From Harmothoe impar (lineage: Eukaryota > Annelida > Polychaeta > Phyllodocida > Polynoidae), in NCBI GenBank assembly GCA_947462335.1, contig OX381719.1, forward strand, positions 67,879,534-67,943,533: a DNA stretch of 64,000 nt. Direction: 5' to 3'. A program made the translations under genes and the position numbers. The notes below the pieces were generated by a model that was given only the letters and a program-made list of their open reading frames with translations, was not told where the DNA came from and ran no database searches. The first letter of the stretch is position 1. Every line of letters starts with the position of its first letter. Positions 1-11,269 of the stretch are shown in pieces.

Positions 1-160
1 ATAAAGTGATATTGGCGAAAAGTGTGGATGCTATGCAGACCATTAACACTTCAACTCTTAATTCAAATAGCGTTTGTACCCCCATAGAGCACTGGATATA
101 GGCTGTATGGTGATGTAGGTGGTCGACTTATGGTGGGTGGTCGGAAATAGGTGAGCTTAC
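1..160. other. probable intron of the fucosyltransferase gene
   Basis: This short left-edge stretch follows a consensus minus-strand splice donor (GTAAGC, complement of 155-160). It is read as the start of the intron between the large fucosyltransferase exon and a final exon beyond the window. No coding signal is seen in it. Confidence 0.6.
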
Positions 161-1066
161 CCTATATGCTGATCGATTTTTACTGAGAAAGTGAAGATAG
201 TTTGCCAATGCCTGTGGTGCATCAAAATCATCCGCGTTCACATAAGAATGTAGAGGTAAGTACAGGCTATAATTTGCACCTCCTCTGACGACAGGCACAA
301 CATCTGCCAACTTCATGGGTTTGAGTACTTTCTCTGTGATATAGTCTTTACATATTGCACTTTCAAAGGCCAAGTAGAACATGTACTTATTTAACATTTT
401 GTAGCATGCTTTATGTCCAACAGTGCATGTCAAATTTCCACACTTTCCATATATATCAATAGCAATATAATGTGATAACTCCTTCACATAATCCTCACGC
501 TTTGACTGTGTCTTACAATTGCTAACAAACCAGGCTACAAGGCGTTTTTTTTTTCTGAAATAGTTATGATATGTTTTGTTTGTTCTTATATATTCAAAAG
601 AAAGGTATGGAGCATATATATCAGAGTCTCTTCTGGTTGTCATAGTCCAGTTAAAAAATCGTTTTGAGAAAAGTGCACTTCTTGATTTTTTAATCAGTTT
701 AGGGTTAGTTGGAGGTTCCCTATTGAAGAAAATATATCGCTGAAATTGCCATCTTTCAAAAGGTAGCATATCAGTCTCTAGTTCGAAGTAAAATAAATAT
801 AAAACGATTGCAGCAGCTTTTTTAATCAATGATCTGTCGACGGAATATAAACATAATGGCATGCATGTATCATTACCAAGATAATCCTCGCTCCTTTTGT
901 CCCATATTAGTATAATAGGCCCCTCTTTGGTCCTGCTTGTAATAAAGTGTCGGGTAGTTGTAGCTTCATCAGATGACAGTTTAGTCAAAACAAAAAGCAG
1001 TGTACATCCATAAAAAAGGGATATTCTCAGCAAAAATATCATGATGGTGTGATGTTTTAACTTCAT
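161..1066 (-). CDS. alpha-1,3-fucosyltransferase (GT10 family), 5' coding exon, C-terminus missing
   Basis: The product should be a Golgi type II membrane enzyme that transfers fucose from GDP-fucose to GlcNAc-containing glycans. The Met at 1064-1066 is followed by a short basic stretch and a hydrophobic signal-anchor at about residues 8-28. GT10 motifs follow in order: FNWTMTTRRDSDI near residue 138, WFVSNCKTQSKREDYV near 178, IDIYGKCG near 203, and the donor-binding motif YLAFESAICKDYITEKV near 230. The C-terminal run DDFDAPQALANYLHFLSKNR also fits the family. In place of the expected last 30-40 residues, the frame runs past TATAGG into GTAAGC, a good donor, and then to a stop at 128-130. 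I therefore end the exon at 161; the rest should lie to the left of the window. No frameshift is seen. The substrate subtype (alpha-1,3, alpha-1,4 or core) cannot be decided. Confidence 0.9.
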
Positions 1067-2011
1067 TGTAATAACTCAAGTAACATAGAAGAAAATTTGT
1101 ATAAAATGCATAGATCTATATACCTACTGCAATTTCTACACCAGTTATTATGTTCTGCAAAACATGGCATTATTAAATCATTTTTATTATTCTACTCATA
1201 GGCCTTATCACTGCATGAGCTGTCAACTTTCTTCTAATGTATTATCAGCATAGAGTTGACAGAGGTTTTTCCCACACAATTATCACAAAGTGTCTATAAA
1301 ACAGTGGACAAATCATATTTTCTGGACAGGTTATATACGTTACCTGGTTATATACCTCACTAGTAAGGACCTACAGGTCCGTGTTTATTTTGGCCAATCC
1401 TTCAGTATCCTTACAATGCCATAACCAGGAGGTTGGTCAATATTGAGGAGGTTGTGTAAACATACTTCACTCTCCATACATGGCATTGTACCCTGTTTTG
1501 TCCATATATTAAGTCCTACTTAAATCTGGACCCAATGTTAATACAATATCTTATGTTGAATGAGTTTTGGACTGAAAGCACTAATCCTGTATGAGTCCAC
1601 TTCCGGTCAATTGAGCTTGTATCAGAGTATTTTAGGGTCAGCATGCTTCCTGCCTAAGCACTTGCATATGGATATTTTGTTCATATAAGAAAAAGATGAC
1701 CGGCGGGGGAGAGCGGGGGAGAGGGCACCCCTTAATTTTAACATTTCAAAAACAAAAAGAATTATTGTCATAATGATATGCTATTCATGTTACAACTTGA
1801 TGGGAAGCCTTCTTATTCTGTGCTTCTTTCATAGAATACCTTCATTGCTCATTGGATTTGATTTTGTAATGGCCAGCAGGTAAATAAAACATCATTATCT
1901 TATCACAATGATATATGTATCATATATTTCAAATAAAGAGTGCCCCCCCCCCTCACAGTCACTGCTGACGTGTAGTTTACTTGTTTCTTCACAACAAAGA
2001 CTGGTCTCTAA

Positions 2012-2233
2012 TTATTTCCAGGCCATTGCTGGCCACATTGGTGCAGTTTGTATATATATGTGATCTAGCGTAGACTTGCCATGTTTATGATAATATCTTG
2101 CCTGGGTGTCAAGTCTTGATAGCTTAGTTCTTCTTAAAACAGCACTTAATCTTCTAAATTCAATATCATTTGAACTTTTACTGTTTATATTACTGTTTAT
2201 ATTAATATCCCTCATGATGACTAATACATCCAT
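2012..2233 (-). pseudogene. possible endonuclease-domain fragment of a non-LTR retrotransposon
   Basis: This short reading frame contains a DIN-like stretch early on (compare the GDFN motif of APE-type endonucleases) and ends in STLDHIYI, which resembles the S-x-x-DHIY motif of LINE endonuclease domains. The catalytic surroundings are degraded and no reverse transcriptase follows. This is a family resemblance judged by eye; a chance ORF is a real alternative. Confidence 0.3.
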
Positions 2234-2766
2234 CTTATAAAAGCAAGCGTTGAGATGTTTCAGTTATTTTTTAACATTGCCACCAGGGGGACGATAGATG
2301 TTAAAAATGTACAAGTATAGGCGCAAACAGATAACATCTGTTTGCTAGCCCTCACTTCCTTGAGAAGATACTGGATTTAATATTTATGCAGGGTTCTGTT
2401 TGGAAACCGGTAGGTATTTGAAGGTGTGTTTGGGATTTATTTCAAAGTTAGTAAGGAAATTTGATTACTTGATGACATAGAGGTTATAAATGACAACAAA
2501 GGAATTCCTTCTGTTATAATGGAAACTGATTTTATTAATGATTAAAAGGGCAGCAATGAATTGACTTCGATGAAGATTGATATATTGAAGAGTTCCTAGA
2601 CTTTCTAAATGTGTAGTGGAATTCCTAGATATAGAGTTTCTAGACGCATTGATGAGTTAAGATACACATGTTGAAGAGTCCTAAACATGTGGATGAGTTT
2701 CCTAGATATGTGGAACAGTTTCTAGATGGGTTTCATGCCAGACTTGTGTCTGAAGTCCCCTCTCAC

Positions 2767-2888
2767 AATATCAATCTGTGGTGGGTAGTGCAGCTCCCAA
2801 TTGTAGGGCTCTGGGTCGTACGGCTCCCAGTCGCAAGCCTCCCGGTTGTACGCCCCCCGCACATGGTTAGGCCTGTGTCCATGCCAGT
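2767..2888 (-). CDS. candidate exon, unidentified
   Basis: On the minus strand a pyrimidine-containing acceptor (TTTTCCAG) precedes 122 nt that stay open and end at a donor-like GTGAGA. The frame gives an acidic, aromatic-rich peptide with a WEPYDPEPYNWE core. The acceptor flank is nearly the same as the one before the exon-like segment ending at 3343, so a duplication produced the pair. No partner exons or known domain were recognised. Confidence 0.3.
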
Positions 2889-3430
2889 CTGGAAAACATG
2901 AGAATTTACATATAAAATAGCAGAAAATGAACTTCAACATCTGAAGATCTATGGCCGCTCATTCAAAGTCACTACCTATAGAAGCAATTAAAAAACTAAA
3001 AGTGTTTCCAGGGCATGAATTCTTTGTTTATCTTTCCAAAAACTGATGTGCAATGAGTCATAGATATATATTTGCTGGTTCAAAAAATTTGGGGTTGAGG
3101 GATGGAGCCTTACTGGGTTAAACGACATGAGCTGTGTTACTCACATTTTGGGTCCTAATCAGCATTCATGCATAATGCTGACCCAAGGAGGAGTGGTTGG
3201 AGCCCCTAGACGTGTTGAAGAGCCCCTGATCAAGGTTCTGAGTGCTGTGTCCACGTGGCCAAGGCTCCCGCTCCTGCGACTCCGGCGACTCCCGCTCCCG
3301 TGGCTCCCGTTTGTGCGACTCCTGCTCGTACCGCTCATGTTCACTGGAAAATATGAGAATTTACATATAAAATGGCAGAAAAAGAACTTTAACTTCTGAA
3401 GAACCATGGCCTTTTATTTAAAGTCACTAC
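2885..3430. repeat. direct duplication of an about 90-bp block
   Basis: The block starting ggaaaacatgagaatttaca at 2891 recurs as ggaaaatatgagaatttaca at 3345. In both copies it continues into a shared stretch ending 'tcaaagtcactac' or a close variant. The spacing is about 455 bp. Confidence 0.8.
3159..3343 (-). other. exon-like segment, unidentified, paired with 2767-2888
   Basis: It follows an acceptor block (3344-3400) that matches the one at 2889-2940. Two frames are open: one gives an E/R-rich peptide (YEQESHKREPRERESPESQ) and the other an S/R/G-rich peptide. No clear donor ends it. It may be a duplicated exon or simply a GC-rich repeat. Confidence 0.2.
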
Positions 3431-3540
3431 CGGGTATTTACATGTATTAAACCACAGACAACTCTATTAACCTTTCTGAGTGTTAAATACCGGGTATTTA
3501 CATGTATTAAAGCACAGGCAACTTTAATAACCTTTCTGAG
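3430..3540. repeat. two-copy tandem repeat, about 58 bp
   Basis: The motif accgggtatttacatgtatt followed by acaggcaactttaataacct occurs twice in a row with few mismatches. Confidence 0.85.
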
Positions 3541-3692
3541 GCAGTACTGTGGAGTTTAAGGTCGGACTTGTAACAAACCAGGGGGGGGGGGCAAAAGGTT
3601 ACTAATATGCACCTAGCTCTGCAACTAAACATGATACAGAGATAAATTGAACATTTCTGAACTCCTCTCGCCAAGACACTTCGTTTGGCACT

Positions 3693-4105
3693 ATAATTGG
3701 CTCTGAAGAAAATTTCAAAGACCCCCCTGAAGTCAAAAATTGGGTAAATGACCTGGGAATAGATTTTTATATAAATTCAAGGTCTATATTTAGCAGTGCG
3801 TTAGTGGCAGTACTGAGAATTAGGCCTAACCCCCTGAAAGTATCCCATGACAATTGGTCACATTGGGCGCTCAGTCAGTATTGTGGAGTTCATAATTGGC
3901 TCTGTAGACCAAATTTCAGAGACCCCCCCTTGACGTTAAAAATTGGGTATATGACCTGGGAATAGATTTTTTATATAAATTCAAGGTCTATATTTAGTAG
4001 TGCGTTAGTGGTAGTACTGAGAATAAGGCCTAACCCCCTGAAAGTATTCCATGAAAATTGGTCACATTGGACGCTTAGTCAGTACTGTGGAGTTCAAAAT
4101 TGGCT
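3693..4105. repeat. tandem repeat of about 200 bp, two copies
   Basis: Units begin at 3693 (ataattggctctg) and 3892 and continue through gacctgggaatagattttta and ctgaaagtatyccatgamaa to the partial start of a third unit at about 4096. Periods are 199 and 204 bp. Confidence 0.85.
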
Positions 4106-4610
4106 CTGTTCGCAAGGATCAGGGATTTTTTTCTTCTTTCAATGATGGATCGTCACTTTTTTCTTTGGATGGGGGGGGGGGGGGGCGGAGCCTTTTTCGC
4201 AAGGATCAGGGACTTTTTTCCTTGGGGGAGGGAGTAAAAGGTTGTTTGTTATGATCAGGAAGCGATTCATTTATTCAGAATGTACCGCCTAATGGTTGTT
4301 CGCAAGGATCAGGGATTTTTTATTCTTTCGATGATGGGGGGGGCGTCAGTTTTTTTTTATTGGAGTCAAGGATCGTCACTTCTTTCTTTGGATGGGGGGG
4401 GGGGGGGCGGAGCCTTTTTACGCTAGGATCAGGGACTTTTTTCGTTCGGGGAGGGAGCAAAAGGTTGTTTATTAGGATCAGGAAGCGATTAATTTATTCA
4501 GAATGCACCGCCTAATGGTTATTCGCAAGGATCAGGGATTTTTTTCTTCTTTTGATGATGGGGGGGGGGGCGTCAGTTTTTTTTTATTGGAGTCAAGGAT
4601 TTTTTTTCCC
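4106..4610. repeat. imperfect tandem repeat of about 190-225 bp, G- and T-rich
   Basis: The anchor cgcaaggatcagggattttt recurs at 4111, 4301 and 4524, with intervening poly-G and poly-T tracts of different length. Short ORFs in this repeat are low-complexity and are not annotated. Confidence 0.8.
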
Positions 4611-6200
4611 CATTTTCCCATTGCATTCAAGCACAAACAAGCACATTTCGATGGTCTATTGCTCAATAAGTACTTGGCAGATCTTCATGCTGTTTGGAGG
4701 TAACAATATTTGTGAAATATAGGAGACTCGCTGAATTTTTCAGATTTGTTGAAAATTTTTATTTTTTTATTTTCCCATTTGTTTCTTCAAACTTTTGGGG
4801 ACAAATTTTACCCCAGCACCCCCAATTTTCGGAATTTAACCACAAACTCTCGTCCAGGTATACTATAGATGTTTATATAATGCGTAGGGCATGTTAATCT
4901 GATATAAAACATGATTAAATAAGCCTACCTTGAGCCAAAAATCCAAAAAGCATGACGAGGCCGTATACTATATAGGATTTCAACAGGGTCGGGATGGTGA
5001 ATTGACCCAATCTCAAGGGGGCTTGGGGGGTCATAAAGATTTTTTTTTCTTAATGGGATATCGCAATCTGGGATATAAAACATGTCATCTTTGATATGTA
5101 TTAAGGGCAGATCTCAAAAATTGCTCTAACCCCCCCGAACAAAAAAAAATTGTCGAGCAAATTTTCAAGTTATTCTAGTAGTATTCATGTTTGAGGGTCG
5201 TGCTTGTATGTGAAAAGTGACTTCTACATGTTGCATTTCTTAATAAATCATATCATTAGAAAGGCCTACTACAGGAGAGTTCAGAAAAAAAATTTTGGGG
5301 CTCCCCCCCCTTGTGCAATTTTTTAAGAGCAGTTTTCTATGTTTGCATCGAGCCACTGTCACTCGGCGCCCATAGACTCCCTATGTTAAATCATTACCGG
5401 GTAGCATCTCAACTCTGAAACGGGGGGGCTCAATTTTCTTTTGCTTCAAGGGGGTGCCCTGCCCCAAACCAAATGTTAGTCAAAGACATACCCGTATCTA
5501 TGGAACTAAACATGATAGAGACATAAATTGAGCATTTCTGAACTCGTCATGCCAAGACGCTTCCTTTGGAACTATGCAAAAGAGCCTAAGCCTAAGAACT
5601 ACAAAACATCCTATATTTACACGTACAATAGCTGAATTAGGCCCTAGCCCCATAAAAAATTTGGTTGAAGCTTATTTAGTTGATGGATCGCCGAAAAATT
5701 GAGACGATAAAAATGTGGCCGCTCAGCTTGCGATCAGCTGATCGTTGACCCACATTTAGATTGATACGATGACACTTCGTTTGGGGGTTAAAATACATTA
5801 TATTTAATGGAAACAAAGCCCAAGAACTACAAAACATCCTATATTTAGACACCTGATAGCTGAATTAAGCCCTACCCCCCCAGAAAATTTGGTTGAAGCA
5901 TTTTCAAACAGGGGCGCCCAGCCACGCTGTTATTTTCAAACTTCTATCATTTGATCATTGGCTCTGTTTCAAGTTTAAAGGCCGGTCTTCGTCATTTTGC
6001 GGAATAACCCGGCTACTGAGCTGTCCGCAATTTCAACCCCCATAAGAGAGGAGCCTAATCTATCAATGACAACAAAAATTGCAGACTTACCCTTCATATT
6101 TCAGCTGTAATCGATGAAATTAACCAATTTGGTACCGATTCATCGTCCCTCAGCGTTCCACTGTCCGCCATGTTGGATTTTGATACCGGAGATTGCCGAA

Positions 6201-6574
6201 GCGCTCGATAAACAAATTATTTTTTTATAAAGACGGTAATACTGTCCGAAATGTCCGCAACTGCCTCTATATTACCTGTAGGAGTAATAATATTACCTTG
6301 AATGTCCGCAATTTGCTCTATTTCGGAAGATAAAAGATGTTCTTGCCGACCCTGAGCATTCCCGAGAAGGGCAATCTCGTGGAATCCTGTGAAGCCGCGA
6401 GATGGCTGTTTTGTTTACTTTGCCGAAATCTGGCACGGACATTATCTTCCGAAATACAGCAAATTGCGGACTTTGAAGGTAATATTATTACTCCTACACG
6501 TAATATAGTGGCATTTGCGGACATTTTGGACAGTTAAACCGTCTTGATCAATAAATAAATTGTTTATCGAGCGC
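6201..6574. mobile_element. foldback/MITE-like element with about 125-bp inverted arms
   Basis: The left arm starts gcgctcgataaacaa at 6201 and the right arm ends ttgtttatcgagcgc at 6574. The arms pair along nearly their whole length, including the shared core tgtaggagtaataatattac and the motif tccgcaatttgctstatttc. The loop is about 110 bp. No ORF of its own is seen. The flanks (ccgaa and accat) show no clear target duplication. Confidence 0.85.
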
Positions 6575-6870
6575 ACCATAACCGGAAGCGATCATTGTCG
6601 TTCAACGGGGTACCTTTTCTCAAGAATCCGACGAGTCAAGTTTCGGCGACTTAACTTGGCCGATAATCAATCAATCCTCCTTAATTTGGCCATGTAAGTA
6701 GTAAATAATTGCGGATTATCAAAGAATAATATGTTTTCTTTAAGTTGTCAGCTTTTAAGGCAGGAGAAACAATGATAAGTCGTGGAAAATGGACTTCAAC
6801 CGAGACGATTCAGTGAACTGGCTGAGTTATGAAAAGTTGAGAACTATTATTCTATTAATCTGTTTAATAA
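6575..6870. other. spacer without recognised features
   Basis: Non-coding sequence between the foldback element and the Gypsy LTR. No gene or repeat was recognised. Confidence 0.5.
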
Positions 6871-7151
6871 TGTTGTAACGGGTTGACTATAAGTCTAACT
6901 GTTATCGTTGTATATCTATTGTATGTTGTATGATGTAAAACAACACGGTTCTATTGTGTTTAATAACTGTTTTATTCATCTAACTAGTGTCGTCGGTTCG
7001 TTACATACACCGACTCCTCTAGTTCGGTTATATACGGTAGTGTACCGGTACCACCTTTTGGTTACCGTCGGTAGTTGTTACATAATCGTTTTACATAACT
7101 AAACCTAACAGGTGGCGCTGCTAGTACGGTCACGTGGCCTACGCAGCGCTG

Positions 7152-7158
7152 TATATAA
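7152..7158 (+). promoter_or_regulatory. TATA box in the LTR
   Basis: TATATAA sits about 30 bp upstream of a TCAGTCAG initiator-like sequence at 7191-7199, the spacing expected for the U3/R boundary. Confidence 0.6.
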
Positions 7159-7334
7159 GGTGGCTACTTCCCCATTGGAAGTCAGTCAGGTTTGGGACTG
7201 TCGTGACATGACCACCCTGTGCTAACGGGCTTAACTCTATGATGTAGGGTTGCCTACTGTATTATATATCTGTTACTGATCTTGTTTATCCGCTGGTTAT
7301 ACTTGTACTATAATACACCCAGAGTTTCCTTTAT

Positions 7335-7340
7335 AATAAA
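7335..7340 (+). promoter_or_regulatory. polyadenylation signal in the LTR
   Basis: AATAAA about 80 bp before the LTR end, a normal position for the R/U5 boundary signal. Confidence 0.6.
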
Positions 7341-7421
7341 GTCGCCGTATATTAAAGTCTAATTTACCTTGTCTGGTTTTTGTACTGAAGTGTTACATCC
7401 GTAGTAAGAGACCAACTACAT

Positions 7422-7433
7422 TGGTGCCGTGAC
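7422..7433 (+). promoter_or_regulatory. primer binding site, tRNA-His type
   Basis: TGGTGCCGTGAC directly after the LTR is complementary to the 3' end of animal tRNA-His (GTCACGGCACCA). Matching stops after 12 bases. Confidence 0.7.
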
Positions 7434-7482
7434 CACTTGATCGAACCAACCATTGATAAGGTATTAAATAGGCTTATAGTAT

Positions 7483-8673
7483 ATGGATTACCTATACGAT
7501 TTTGTCAGCTCGTTCAGCGGCAGGACTAAAACCCCTGCTGAGGAACGTGAGGAGGCCGTACAAAATGTACGGTTCTTCACAGGCAAATCAAATAGGGGGG
7601 AGAGCCTGGCAGCCTTGGAGGTACCCGGTGACGACCTCTCCCAAGGAGCAATAGGTGATCCTATTGTGGAGGCCTTTACGAGAGGAGAGGATGGAGAGCA
7701 ATCTCCAATCCCGGGACCCTTTGATATTAGCCCCAGGAGATCGTTGGACTCCCTTTCCACGAATCTTTTCTGTCCTGATGGTCAGAAAATACCGGGTAGA
7801 GAGACTAAAACTCTCAGCCCTGCTCCCTTCGGTTCTACACCGACGGTAGCGGATCCTTCATTGGATCCAGACACTTCCGTTTTCACAGATGGTGCCACTC
7901 CTACACCCGTCGGTATGGGGAGTGGAAAGCTATCAAAGAAGACTGATGTGGCAACAAAAGCTCCTGGTAAAGTGAACCTGCCAGCAGTAGATGAGCCATC
8001 CAGTTTACCGCTGGATGGGGACCTACTGGCTGACATGCGTATCACCGCCAGAAAAACTGAGTTGCAAGAGCTCTTGGAAGCCCGGAAGGAACTTGCTTCC
8101 ATCAACCAAACTAGGAAGTTATTCCTAAAGGAAGTTGATGAGAAGAAAAAGTTCCTGCTGGAACTCCAAAACGAGATGGCTTCACATAAGGTGGAAGTTG
8201 ACAAACTTTTGCACCAGAGGGTGTCTGGCGAATGTGGGGTTGCAAGCTTAAATACCTTGGGAAAAGATTTGAGCGCGCAGCTCCACTTAGCCAGGCAAGA
8301 CCTCGCAAGCTTAAGGCAAGTCACTCAGGACCTAAAAACGAAGTCAGGGCAGGTACCACCACCAACAACGGTGGTACCTCCAGTCATACCCGTACCCAAT
8401 GTGTACACGACAGTGACACCTTCAGGTGTCCCGCCGCTAGTACACACCACGGTAACACGTATGACACCTCAGATGGGGGCTAGCTATCTACAGACTCCTG
8501 TCTGTGGTGGCGCCTTTGGAGGCACGGCAACACCTCCAGGGTACACCCACCCATCTACTGGTTCAACGACGTTGAACCAACAGCAGACCTTGGTCTCGGT
8601 TCCAGTACCTAAGCCCAGGGCTAGACAGGGTTTAACTCCTGTCCAGCGGGCTAAGTACGAACCCGGCGATTGA
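7483..8673 (+). pseudogene. Gypsy gag, N-terminal part
   Basis: A 396-residue open frame starts 63 nt after the LTR. It has an acidic/proline-rich first half, a predicted coiled coil at about residues 190-285 (ELQELLEARKELASINQTRK and following heptads), and a P/T-rich tail. It ends at a TGA, but the coherent gag sequence continues in another frame from about 8669, so the stop is a frameshift product. Confidence 0.75.
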
Positions 8674-9361
8674 GAAGCTGGGGACAGACATCGTCCCGCG
8701 GGACATCGATGAACTGGATGAACGGTTTGCTCCTTTCAACTTTGGGGAGATCAAACATCCAGATGCAGCCCGTCAAAAGGCCATCGATATTCAGCCTTTC
8801 ACAGGGTCGCCACCCTGGAGAAAGTACAAAGTTCGGTTCAAGGCTATTGTGGAGAGCAATCGCTGGAACAACCAGCAAGCGCTGGTTGCTCTGAAGCAGG
8901 CACTCTGCAACGGGCCGGGAGAACCAGCCCTTTTGGCGTTCGAGAGAGTGAAGGTCAAGACATTGAGCTCACTTGAAGAAACGGCTGAATGGGCAATTGG
9001 GAAGATTGGTGAGCATGACCCAAGGACTCAGTTGCTCAAACATGTCCAACGCAAGGACGAGCATCTGAGATCCTACGGATTTGCTCTACAAGAACTGATA
9101 TCCGAGTGTTATCAGGGATGTAGACCTGACACCCCCACTGTCATCCAGGAGTTAACCTCCAGGTTTGTCAATGGAGTCAGGGACACCAACCTCCAAGCAT
9201 ATCTGAGGGAGAAATGGCAGCCTGCTTTATCTCTGGCAGACCTTTTTGACCATGCAGAGGTGTATGACACCAAACAGGCTGTTTTTCCTAGTGGAGGAGT
9301 GTCGGCAGCCTGTAGCCCCGAAAGGAGCTCAGATGGCAGAGGCCGCCACGAAACCATCTAA
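8669..9361 (+). pseudogene. Gypsy gag, capsid-like part
   Basis: After a frame change this segment continues with a capsid-like helical region (for example FTGSPPWRKYKVRFKAIVE near the start, then QLLKHVQRKDEHLRSYGFAL). The arrangement is typical of retrotransposon gag, where a capsid domain precedes the zinc knuckle. The frame ends out of register with the knuckle. Confidence 0.75.
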
Positions 9362-9626
9362 GAAAAAACAACCCGCCTCGGATGAGGTGGCGGCAGTAAT
9401 GCCTGACAGGGACATGGAAAAGATGATTGAGGGTTTGGTGCGGAAGCACTTGGAAAAGAGCTCTGCGTCCACTTCTAATTCCGGATCTGGAAAGAGAAAG
9501 AAAAAGAAGAAAAAGGACACGAAACCTCAGCCATGTAGACACTGTCAGAAGATGGGTCATTGGGCTAGCGAATGCAAAGCCCCTGCACCCGTCGCTGCTA
9601 AAACAGAAAAGGAGACGGAAAACTGA
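9290..9626 (+). pseudogene. Gypsy gag, nucleocapsid with CCHC zinc knuckle
   Basis: The third gag frame encodes a lysine-rich stretch followed by CRHCQKMGHWASEC, a perfect CX2CX4HX4C zinc knuckle for RNA binding. It ends at a stop at 9624-9626. The open frame extends back to 9246, but the gag-like sequence begins only at about 9290-9345, where the previous frame loses register. Confidence 0.85.
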
Positions 9627-9709
9627 ATGGGGCCCATCCTCTTGGCAAGGATGGCGCCCCCAGAGTTAGCCATGCCTGTAAGGGATTAGTAGATGGTGTT
9701 AACTCTTCC

Positions 9710-11269
9710 ATGAACCAAGGCCGCGCAGAGGCAGAAGGGTCGGTACAACCTGTAAGCGTCTGGCAAGGCGGGGCTGGCAAAGACAAACGGAGTCCTGAGG
9801 ATTCTGTAGTCGCTGGCTTAGAGGAGTCTTGGTTAGAATCAATTGCCCAGAGCAGTGTGATTCAAGACTCCCCGAGCGACCCATGTTGGGATTATCTCCT
9901 GACAAAAGGGGTTGCTATGGATGGAGGGGGAAGCCCGATGCTGACCTCTGAGTGTGTCCCTTTACGGGGACAGCGTTGGTACCTGAGTCTGGCTATTTCC
10001 GGAACGCGTGGTGAATTTTTGGTCGCCACAGGTGCATCACACACCTTGGTCGATCGTAAATTCATGGCCCGTCTTTGCAACCAGCCCGATGCTCCGCTAC
10101 TGGGAGTAAAGGCTCGGACTGCTACGGGAGATAGTATGCAGACCTATGGCAGAACTGTAAAACCTATGTTGGTGGATGGCAAGACATACTGGATATGTCC
10201 AACCATCACCGACATAACTGATGATGGCATTCTGGGGATGGACTTTGCTGCTCTTTACGGGGTAACAATGAACACCGCAACAGGCCGACTTCAGATTAAG
10301 CATCCTTATAAACAATCTGTACAGTGCGTTTTAAGAAATGGTTCTTCTGTGGCGTCAGTGGCACAAGACACAAAGTTGGCAGCAGGGCATGTATCCGATG
10401 TCCTAGTCAGCTGCGTGGGAGTGCAGGCCAAAAGGCCGGGAATGTTTGAACCAGAAGATCATAAGCTCTCAGAGCTAGGTCTTGTGGGCTATCATACTTA
10501 CCTGGCCAACGCTCGTTGGGGGGTGATACCAATTTGTAACTCGAGTAGTAGAGAAATCACTCTACGAAAAGGGACGCCTATTGGTACCACTACGGGAGCA
10601 TATGGGGTAGATTCATTGACTACAGACTTTGTGGAAGTAGGTATGGTGGCGGGAGACTCATCCCACGAGGAGGCTCTAGCTAAATCCAACCTACCAAAAC
10701 ATATAAGGTCCCTGTTGTGTGAATCCGACCTCACAACCCTAGAGAGCGAAATGGTGGCACATGAGCTGTCGGAGTTATCTGACGCCTTTGCGCAACCAGG
10801 AGATCCTCTAGGGCGTACCAACACGGTACAACACCGGGTTGATACTGGGGACGCGCTTCCCAGTAGAATCCCCTACCGTTGGTTACCCATGGCTAAAAAA
10901 AGTGCTATGGAGGCTGAGGTAGAAAAGATGTTGGATGAAGATGTGATTCAACCTAGCGAGAGTCCATGGTCAAGTCCTGTGGTGATGGTCACCAAAAAGG
11001 ATGGTTTCTGTCGATTTTGCATCGACTATAGGAAGTTGAACGGACTCACTAGGAAGAATGCATATCCTCTACCTCGGATAGATGAATGTGTGGAATCTCT
11101 GGGTGGGGCGAAATGGTTCTGTACACTGGATTTACAATCTGGTTATTGGCAGATCGGCATGGACTCCTGGGACCGAGAAAAAACCACATTTTCTACCCAT
11201 ATGGGACTATTTGAGTTTAACGTCATGCCATTTGGGCTATGCAATGCCCCGGCAACTTTGAGGCAATGA
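9710..11269 (+). pseudogene. Gypsy pol: protease and first half of reverse transcriptase
   Basis: The retropepsin region lies at about residues 100-190 with FLVATGASHTLVD and the later ILGMDF motif. The catalytic Asp of the usual DTGA motif is replaced by Ala (codon GCC at about 10024). RT begins near residue 385 with the SPWSSPVVMVTKKDGFCRFC region and continues through DLQSGYWQIGMD, which carries the first catalytic Asp, to the MPFGLCNAPAT motif. A one-base register change just after NAPAT ends this frame. Confidence 0.9.

Larger units (their letters stand above)
1067..6200. other. non-coding region with tandem repeats
   Basis: About 5.1 kb without a convincing gene. It contains G-, C- and T-homopolymer runs (for example 1694-1725, 1946-1955, 3583-3592, 4171-4186), the tandem repeats listed separately, a possible LINE endonuclease remnant and two exon-like segments. 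Parts of 3620-3700 recur near 5500-5580, so a dispersed repeat also contributes. Confidence 0.7.
6871..7420 (+). repeat. 5' LTR of the Gypsy element
   Basis: It begins TGTTGTAACGGG and ends ACTACA, the usual TG...CA form, one base before the primer site. It contains a TATA box (TATATAAGG, 7152-7160), an initiator-like gtcagtcagg about 30 bp further on, and AATAAA at 7335-7340. The start could be 6874 (TGTAACGGG). The call rests on internal signals because the second LTR is missing. Confidence 0.75.

Noticed and set aside
1650..2000. Gene near the G- and C-rich tracts
   Set aside because: Only homopolymer and purine-rich runs; no open frame of useful length or splice signals.
7782..8324. Minus-strand ORF of 180 codons within gag
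   Set aside because: Antisense of the gag coiled-coil region; serine/phenylalanine-rich composition is typical of a shadow frame.
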